Positions 1 to 64,000 of a stretch of 64,000 bases of DNA are shown here, in pieces. The notes under the pieces were generated by a model, which was not told where the DNA came from, made no database searches, and saw only the letters and a program-made list of their open reading frames with translations. The translations under genes and the position numbers were made by a program. The stretch covers positions 1 through 64,000 of the forward strand of contig WNNJ02002293.1 in assembly GCA_012934845.2 (NCBI GenBank), written 5' to 3'. How positions within the stretch are numbered: the stretch's first letter is position 1; every line of letters begins with the position of its first letter. The DNA is from Pomphorhynchus laevis (lineage: Eukaryota; Acanthocephala; Palaeacanthocephala; Echinorhynchida; Pomphorhynchidae).

Positions 1-1557
1 TATAGATTATAATATATTATGTTTTTATATAATCTAATATGAAATATTATTATATTTATATATTATCTAATCTTATTTAATCTAATATGAAATATTATTT
101 TCCTGGAGAAGATCGATATAATTAAACGAAACTCGACAAAATTATTGATTTTGACTGGCAAATGGATGCACAATATTTTAAGTAAACATAGTAATTGATT
201 TGATTGATGCTTAAATAAGTTAAACGAAATTCATTAATTAAGTAAATTATTAATTAACTATTAATATATGTTATTTATTAATATAAACAATTAAGAATTA
301 ATAATTAATGTTAATAATTAATTACAAAATAAATCAAAATTTAGTTGTATTTCCTATAGCAAGTGGGTAACAGTTCTGTTATGACAGTAACATAACAGTA
401 ACTGTTATGATTCATAGGTTTGGCTCCAATTCCTCTACCCAACATAGCAGCTGGGACAAATGTATGTTTAATGACGTATTTCCTCTGATGAAATTCGATT
501 ATCTAGTGAATCGTATAATCTAATAATTAGTCGTAAATGAACTAATTATACAAGATTTAATTATATATTATATAAAAAGTTAAAGTTAAAATTTTAAATA
601 AAAATCAATGCTTATGAATTTATTAATAAATAATATTTTAAATAATAAATAATATTTATAATTTATAAGCGATTGAGAAGCAATTGTTTTCATTAGTCTT
701 CCATTGATACGAAAATATTCAAACATTTAGAACTAATTACCGTTATTCTAAGCATTTATAAATTTTTAGTATTTAATAATTGATTTATTATATAAATAAT
801 ATTTTAATATTTATACATTAAATATACGAATGCACATTTAAACTAAATTTACTTTAATCTTTGCTTAATGTATGCTAACTTAAATAATGGAAACTGCAAT
901 AAGATTTCTTCTAAGAAAATATTGTCTGGCATTAAAACTATTAACTCTATATTTAAAAATTACCACTTTTGTTTATTACGCTCTAAACAAAATATCTGCG
1001 CTTGTTCATCTTACAATCATATAATAGAAAATAATAATATAATCAATAATATCATTACATAAAATATCGATTTAAATATATAATTAATAATTAACTATTA
1101 TTTATTAATATATAATCTCGATATTAAGAATCTCGATATTTTTAGAACTCAACGTTTTAATCATGATGCCTAATCTTTCGCTGTACATCTCAAGCTTGAA
1201 ATGGATCTTGCTATCATCAGATATTAAAATCAATAATTTAATTCTATATAATAGCAACCAAGTTATGCCATTTATACTAAAAACAGATTATACTAAAATT
1301 TTGTTGATACAGAAATTTTACAAAAGTTAGAAATAAATGCGTAAATAATAATGATGTTGTGAAAGATTTTAAAAAATATCGCTCAAGTGACATAAGCACT
1401 TTTTAATGATTTAATTATAATTTAATTTATATTTCTTAATATAATTTTTAAGAAATATATTAATTACAATAAAATGTTTTCATTATATTTTTCAATTTAT
1501 TATTTGCGAAGATATTATATTCTGCACACCGCGTTTCTGCACTTATCTGTCCATGCA

Positions 1558-1999
<442 letters not shown>

Positions 2000-2062
<63 letters not shown>
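2000..2062. repeat. (TA)n microsatellite
   Basis: A second TA dinucleotide tract, directly after the GC-richer insert. It is consistent with one original TA tract split by an insertion. Confidence 0.9.
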
Positions 2063-2066
<4 letters not shown>

Positions 2067-2242
2067 GTATATTTATAAAAAACTCTCCACTTTATGAAGT
2101 AGAAATGTTTTTGATTTCTTTTTTGATATTTATTTTAAGCCTTTATTTGTCTTTTGTCGTATTTCCACATCTCAAGAACAAATATGAGATTATGTTAAAC
2201 AGTATTTACCGCATTTCAAATGTGATGTCGCCTATTTTGCAG

Positions 2243-58245
<56,003 letters not shown>

Positions 58246-58279
58246 TTGATTTTTTGTAATCGTTTCTGCTTCTTTAAAA

Positions 58280-58385
58280 AGTTGATAATGATCTATTATT
58301 GATAAATAATTATTCAAGCTGAATCAAATAAAAGAGGATTTTTTTGATATTTCGCTAGCTTCTGTTAGCATCTTTAGAAAATTAC
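58280..58385 (-). repeat. Hammerhead-like monomer
   Basis: A full unit: ATTGATAAATAATTATTCAA, GAATCAAATAAAAGAGG, core 58346-58377. It begins about 35 bp after the POLE stop codon, so it would lie in the POLE 3' UTR. Confidence 0.75.
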
Positions 58386-58718
58386 AAGTTTCAGTAATTT
58401 AATAATTTAGGAGCACATCGAACGTATCATTGGACAGTAAAAAATTCAGTTTATATTTGAATGACTTTAGTCAATTTTCTTAAAAGTAACTTTTGATATT
58501 TTTCGTCGAATATTTACACAATTATTGAATTGATTTGAAAACAATTAGCATTTATAGGATGATTAGTAAAAAATCAGTAATTAATTGACTAAAGATTTTT
58601 TAATAATCGATATATGATGTATAGCAAAAGTTCGCAAACTTTTAAAAACCACGAATCCCTAAAATATTGTAATAAGTTCACGAACCTCTCACAAAACAAT
58701 TGTTTCAGTAATTTTCAG

Positions 58719-58810
58719 CATCTTCAGTAATTTTCTGAAGATGCTAACAGAAGCTAGCGAAATATCAAAAAATCCTTTTTTCTTTGATTTAGCTCCAATA
58801 ATTATTACTG
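58719..58810 (+). repeat. Hammerhead-like monomer, inverse of the previous one
   Basis: Core 58735-58766 reads CTGAAGATGCTAAC, AGAA, GCTAGCGAAATATC, followed by TTTGATTTAGCTCCAATAAT. Together with the monomer at 58280 it makes a 530-bp inverted-repeat bracket. Confidence 0.75.
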
Positions 58811-60119
58811 TTTCTTTAATTAATTACTCCGATTTTGTGCCTATTTTATTAACGGTTCAACTAGGTCTTATTATATTCGGCTTGTCAAAAGTAACAACAT
58901 GAGAATATTTTAATCAGGTCGTGTATTCGGATTGTCAAAAGTAACAACATGATCATATTAACTTATTTCAATGGACTAAATTATTAAACATTAAGGCTCT
59001 ATAAATTAGTCAAATTAAATTCTAATCTTTTGACTTTAAATTACAATTTTAAAGGTGATTTTTAAAGGTTATTTTACAATTAGGTAAAATTCTATTACTT
59101 ATATGGACGATACAGCTCGTTTTACTGTGTAGACTTTAATACTTTAGTCTCTACTTTACAGGACAGACTACGAAACAGTTTTTTCTCTAGACCAGAAACT
59201 TTTACAAACCCCGAATCCCTAAAAGATTGTAATAAGTTCACGAACCTCTCACAGTGTATGTAATGATTTATTTGAGAATAAAGTTGAAATCCACGGAAAT
59301 AAGTTTGTATAATGAATTTTCAACAACATACTGAATGAACAAAAATGACGTATACGAAAACGAAAAACAAACTGCATGTAAACAACATGAATTTTATTAA
59401 ATTACTAGCTATACGTTATTTCATTGAAAAGCTTAAGAATTTAAATTTATACTTTTTTTCAAATTTAATTATTCTGGTGTTCCTGTTTATTGCCTTAGAG
59501 GTTTGTAGAAGTACCACCTTATCGATATCAATTTGCATGTCTGTGCATTCAAGCGATTTCTTAATTCAATCTTTATTCACAAAAGTTTCAGTCATGGAAA
59601 CATGTTCATTGCCAAGCATCAATATTGTTCCAAAGTTTTGATATCAAACATTATTTCAAGAACATAATGTATGTGGAATTCGATCGTCTTACAACTTTTC
59701 ATCATCCAACATTTAATCCCAATTAAAGAAGTAGGAATTTATTCTCTTTATTCTTCCCAAGTTTCCTATACTCCTCAAGAATATCAATCAAATGATTTTG
59801 ATAGTATTTCCAAATGATTCACAATTTTGGAATCTTCATCAACAATTTCTTCGAGTGATGGTAAATTTGTAAGAAACAGTTCATTCATTCAGCTAAAAAT
59901 GCCACTTAAGTAAGTGAAGTGACAAGGGTACGAACCCCTAATTGGTAAACCTTGCTTTAGACGATATTTTCTTCTTTTTTGCTGTAAATCCCGTATGAAA
60001 GCAGAGTCGGTTCACAATGTACGCGTCCTCTATTTCGCACGGTTTAGGGCCAGATCCGGTACAATCGAGCAGCTTGCAAATCGTTGTGTTGTGTTTCTAG
60101 TCATAACTGCTTTGATCGT

Positions 60120-60540
60120 TTTTTTTTCAGACGTTTAACATATACTTAGATGCTGAGATTTGATTTCCACACTGTTTTCTGTTGCACGCAGTGTGTGTCT
60201 AAACCATCGAAGACGTGCTTATCGCATTTTTTGCTTGATTAGCGAAACACCGTACCTCAATCGGATCTTGTCGTTGTGCACATGGTTGAAGCGATCTCAG
60301 CATCTTAGTCTACATGACAGCTCTGCGATTTTGAGTTTGTAAGGACGTCTTTATTAAATTTAGATAGCGATGAAATTTTAAGTGCGCCTTCTGATAGGCA
60401 TGCCATAAGGTCTTTCACCAGGAGGGTGTCCACGTTTAGCTCACATCAGTTTTATGCGAAGAGTTTCTAGAGTCACCAGTATGAGGAACGGACATACCCT
60501 TGACTAATACGATCAAAAGCTTTACAAATGGTCCCCTGCA
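60120..60540 (-). mobile_element. RTE/R1-like LINE C-terminal fragment
   Basis: The minus strand reads, across frame changes, AELSCRL, NHVHNDKIRLRYGVSLIKQK and ARLRWFRHTLRATEN, the R-L-R-W-x-G-H-x-x-R pattern found at the C-terminus of many LINE RTs. It is GC-richer than its surroundings and short. Clade is uncertain. Confidence 0.55.
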
Positions 60541-61139
60541 CTAGAAGAGCAAAACTATTTTTATTTTTTTGTTTGGCATTTTTTGACATAAATCCATATA
60601 TAATATCGAACAAGAATATTGTAAGTTTAATATTTAGCATCAACACATAAAGATTTTCAAACAGTGACTAGAATACTTAAATAAAAACAGCGACGGCTGT
60701 TTTTAAACATTAATACTTTAATGTTTTGTCTCCTCTAGAATTTTATAATTCTAGAGGAGAGATATATACTCCTCTAGAATTTTATTCAAGTCTCCTCGAT
60801 AATACTTGAATAAAAAAATAAAAAAATAAAAAAATTTCTCGAATGAAAATCGTAATTTTTCAAAAGAAATCTATAAATTAAATTCGTTTTTTATATAATA
60901 TTAAAAATAAATATTAAATTTTTTTGTTGATAAATTTAATCTTATAATCACTCAGATGTTTGATGTTTTGCTTCATTGTTTGGCTTCAATCTTAAGTCTC
61001 TTCGTTGAGTTATATTTAATCTATTTCTTTATTAATAAATCACTAAACAGACATTCAGATAAAAATAAATACGGAAAGGTAACTTTCATGCATGTGTGGT
61101 TAAACCTAGATATCTTAATTTTGTTACATATCACCTGAA

Positions 61140-61515
61140 GTTTACCGGTGTGTATCCGACTTAGACAACTTTGACATATCACTAAATCAATTATATCAAA
61201 TTTACTTACAACCTAAGAACGATATGTTTGCTCGACATTGCCTAAGCACATGCAAACAAACGAACGATCAATCGATTGACGAATTTGTGCAACACTAAAA
61301 CACTAAATAAGCCGATTAATGATTATAAAATCAGATGAATACCGTGATCTATTTGTTAGAGACACCTTTATATCAGGGCTCAAATATGTAAATATCAGTG
61401 AATCTTTGAAATCCCAAAGCTGACCTTAGACGACTCAATCGAAAAGACCAGAATACTTGAAATAGCTCAACGTTCAGAATACTTGAAATATCCCTCTTAT
61501 ATCAAATAACACTTT
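61140..61515 (+). mobile_element. LTR retrotransposon gag fossil (Ty3/gypsy-like)
   Basis: Short runs such as DQSIDEFVQ, TFISGLKYVNI and LTLDDSIEKTRILEIAQRS follow the gag capsid pattern of Ty3/gypsy-type elements. It is a broken, isolated remnant with several breaks; no pol, envelope or LTR was recognised around it. It looks old. Confidence 0.5.
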
Positions 61516-62964
61516 AACAAAATCATCATTCTGCATGCCTGCAAGTTCTTCTTGATACTGAACACTGGTACTGAACACTGGAAATAATTGAAAGATCCGC
61601 TAACATTGATTGAGAAAACAATTTATCTTAGATAAAGCAATTTATCTAAAATCGTAGAATCTTTCTTTTTATTCAGTGGATAGTCTTTTGTTATTATCGA
61701 CTTTAAAAATTAAGGCTTCATCACTTTATTTTTTGAGCCAAATAAACTTTTCAAAGTTTTTCTTTAAAGCTTTGCAATGTTTCGAAAGGTGAATCTATAC
61801 TCAAATCAATAAGTAATAATCGATAAAAATTGATAATAATCAATAATTTAATTAATTATTATTAATTAAATTTAAATTTTAATTATTTATTTTTAATTAA
61901 TTTTTTATTTAATTTTTTATTTTTGATTATTTTTAATTAATTACTGTCATGTTTATTCCCTGAAAGATACAAACAGCAAAGCATCATCAAATGATTTACC
62001 ATTTGATGATGATGCACATTTCATCTGTAATGGTAAATAGATTCACTGAAAAATTTTTATTTTTAAAAAGCAATAAGATTATCAAACCGTTACATGAATC
62101 TTTTTAAAAAGTTTCCTTCGGAAAGCTATCTCATTTCAGTGTCTAGTAAAAGTATCTTAATTGATTTAATTTAACTTCATAACTTCACTGATAAATTTAA
62201 TTTTACTGCATAATGCATAACTTTACTAAGAACCGGAGAGATAGTTTTAGCAGCAAAGTTTTCCCCTGTGTATAGTACAATGTAATAGAAGTAGAAAAAT
62301 AATGACGTTCAATTGGAATTATGGAAACAAATAATACATACCTTAGGACAATAAGCACTCTTTGTATATATTAAAGTAGAAAATATATATTTTGCAATTG
62401 TAGTACTTTGTTCAACATCTGCTGTACTTACCAAAGATTCACAAAAAACATTTATTCACAAAACACCTTTTTGAGTATATTCTTAAAAACTTACAACATT
62501 TTTTATGTTGAATTTTTTGCTTCAAAAAAGTTCTTTTTCTTTAAGTGAACAGATCGCATAGATTATGTGTTCTACAAAAACTTATATTTTAGAACATTTT
62601 ATTGCAATTTTTGACAATTTTAAGGTTGTCCCACTAAAATCCAGATTGCCCCTTATAAACCAAATTGCTTCCTTTGGAAAACACTAACACTTATAGGTTG
62701 TTATGAGCAAACCTTTAAGCTACTACATAATTCCTAAAAGACAAATTGACTTGGCGTAAATGCTCTCTTTAGAAACATTGACTTATAAGTTGTTATGAAC
62801 AAAACCTAAAGCTATTTCAACATAATTTGTTTGGTAAACTAATTTTAGAGCTTTCAAATGATGTCAACATTTTGGGTAGTCATTTTAGTAGTCAAACTAC
62901 TAAAATGTAGTTATTCTGAGAATTCACATATTGAAATATTGATGACTATTTATATTCTGCACGA

Positions 62965-63030
62965 TACTTTAATATTATCTATAAGCCAACTGCTGTACGC
63001 TACATTTCAATATTGGTGGACCTCATCAGT
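62965..63030 (+). repeat. Repeat family copy 1 (CTATAAGCCAACTGC...)
   Basis: CTATAAGCCAACTGCTGTAC, ATTTCAATATTGGTGGACCT and CATCAG are shared with the inverted repeat at 63.6-63.8 kb. Confidence 0.7.
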
Positions 63031-63615
63031 TACTAATCCGATACATACGTTTCAAGTTTCGGTCCTTTTAATTGTTCAATCATTGCTGCAATTGAGATAA
63101 TCTTGAGTAACAGTTTTGTTATTAGGTTTAGTGCACTGTTCCTTAATCCAACATTACATCAGCATTTACATTTGTGTAAATACATGTATCTTCTCTTATT
63201 TAATTTGATTATCTATCGTAATATCTTATTTTAATACAGTGTATCGTATTAACTTATTATTATACAATTTTTCCACTTGAGAGTTTAAAAGTTTAAACTC
63301 TAAAGTAGAAGAAAATTTTAACTATTTATTTTCCACATTAGAATTTAAAATGAAATATTTTTTCTAGTGATGCATTCGATTGTGCTTGTTATTATTGTGG
63401 CGTGTATTCATCGTGAAAAAAATAAAAATATAATTATTTCTTTATTTCATCAATTTTCTTATAGACATTTTACCAACTGTATATGGCCGCTATATAGACA
63501 ATACTTTAAAAATTTTACTGTAGATTATTAAACTAAAAGTATATATGTTATGTTTACACGCCTGACAGCCATTGTTACAATTAAAATTTTTTGATGGCAC
63601 TGCACACTGCTTTAA

Positions 63616-63782
63616 TTCTATCAATAAGCCAACAGCAGTACGTTACATTTCAGTATTGACGGACCTCATCAGCTACTGATACAATACCAATGCTGTATTG
63701 GTATCGGACCTCACACTTTTCAGTAGTGGTGAGGTCCACCAATACTGCAACGTAGTGCATTGCTGTTGGCTTATAGATTTGA
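63616..63782. repeat. Imperfect inverted repeat of the same family
   Basis: Left arm 63616-63672 (TCTATCAATAAGCCAACAGC ... GGACCTCATCAG) and right arm about 63728-63782 (GTGAGGTCCACCAATACTGC ... GTTGGCTTATAGA) are inverse copies around a GATACAATACCAATGCTGTA centre. Two family copies head to head, or a foldback element. Confidence 0.75.
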
Positions 63783-64000
63783 TTATAGCAGCCTCTAGGA
63801 TGAAAACAGTCATCAAGATTTCAACAACATACAATATGTTTTTTTTAATTCTCATATCACATACCCTGCGAATGAACATGTTCCTAAAGATCATGAACTG
63901 AATGAACCGGTACTAACCGGTATTATGTTTTAATAACATTTTTACATTATTTTTAAAAATTTTAAAGTGTTTTTAATTTAAATTTTAAATCGCATTAAAA

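Larger units (their letters stand above)
58246..64000. other. Downstream flank of POLE
   Basis: No intact gene is seen. It contains two inverted hammerhead-like monomers, dispersed local repeats (CACGAATCCCTAAAA... at about 58652 and 59209; GTCAAAAGTAACAACATGA at about 58887 and 58937), an RTE-like LINE fragment, an LTR-element gag fossil and an inverted-repeat family. An open frame at 59345-59641 is not recognised. No clear POLE polyadenylation site was chosen. Confidence 0.6.

Noticed and set aside
868-1062. 64-codon open frame
   Set aside because: Lysine/asparagine/isoleucine-rich translation expected by chance in AT-rich DNA; no similarity recognised.
2105-2242. Open frame upstream of POLE exon 1, beginning with an ATG and a hydrophobic stretch
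   Set aside because: It is continuous with exon 1 but unlike the POLE N-terminus, and a good acceptor TTTTGCAG sits at 2242; treated as intron, not as an alternative start or signal peptide.

Overview
This window is from an AT-rich animal genome with very small introns. It is dominated by one host gene on the + strand: the catalytic subunit of DNA polymerase epsilon (POLE), read from about 2.24 kb to a stop codon at 58243-58245. I traced 49 coding exons by hand. Together they total 6465 nt (2154 codons plus stop), with every splice phase consistent. The exonuclease, polymerase, iron-sulfur and C-terminal zinc-binding motifs are all present. Roughly the first 90-100 residues expected from other POLE proteins are not seen and probably lie off the left edge.

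POLE exons sit in tight clusters joined by introns of 39-77 bp. Between clusters are introns of 0.2 to 7.3 kb that act as a repository for repeats. Intron 4 (2.9-5.2 kb) has an L2/CR1-like LINE tail. Intron 6 (5.5-9.9 kb) has a 118-bp tandem array with hammerhead-like cores, reverse transcriptase pieces and a MITE. Intron 10 (11.8-15.6 kb) has a LINE 3' end followed by a protein disulfide isomerase retropseudogene. Intron 11 holds a long TA tract, a direct-repeat element and a perfect palindrome. Intron 23 has more hammerhead-like monomers and a GC-rich perfect hairpin. Intron 30 has a degraded non-LTR retrotransposon. Intron 33 (33.4-40.7 kb) has a Penelope-like RT and, on the minus strand, an intact 1528-codon ORF. 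Introns 42 and 45 hold tRNA-derived SINEs and an L2/CR1-like LINE. Downstream of POLE (58.2-64 kb) are further repeat monomers, an RTE-like LINE fragment, an LTR-element gag fossil and an inverted-repeat family.

The most unusual object is the 35099-39685 minus-strand ORF. Its first ~985 residues are an R2-superclade LINE protein (zinc motif, RT with YLDD, CCHC, restriction-like endonuclease). Its last ~450 residues are the STI1 and UBA part of a ubiquilin, fused in frame without introns. At 12.1-13.7 kb the 3' end of a related LINE lies directly upstream, same strand, of a host PDI cDNA. The same pairing of LINE and host cDNA therefore occurs twice in 64 kb.

The second theme is RNA structure. 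At least four unrelated-looking repeats share CTGANGA, one extra base, a short stem, then GAAA, which resembles a hammerhead ribozyme core. They occur as a tandem array and as solitary monomers, near a Penelope-like RT, a pattern seen in retrozymes and Penelope-like elements. Taxon: a metazoan with nematode-like or myxozoan-like gene structure. The R2-like and other RT families resemble ones I associate with cnidarians, but I cannot name the species.
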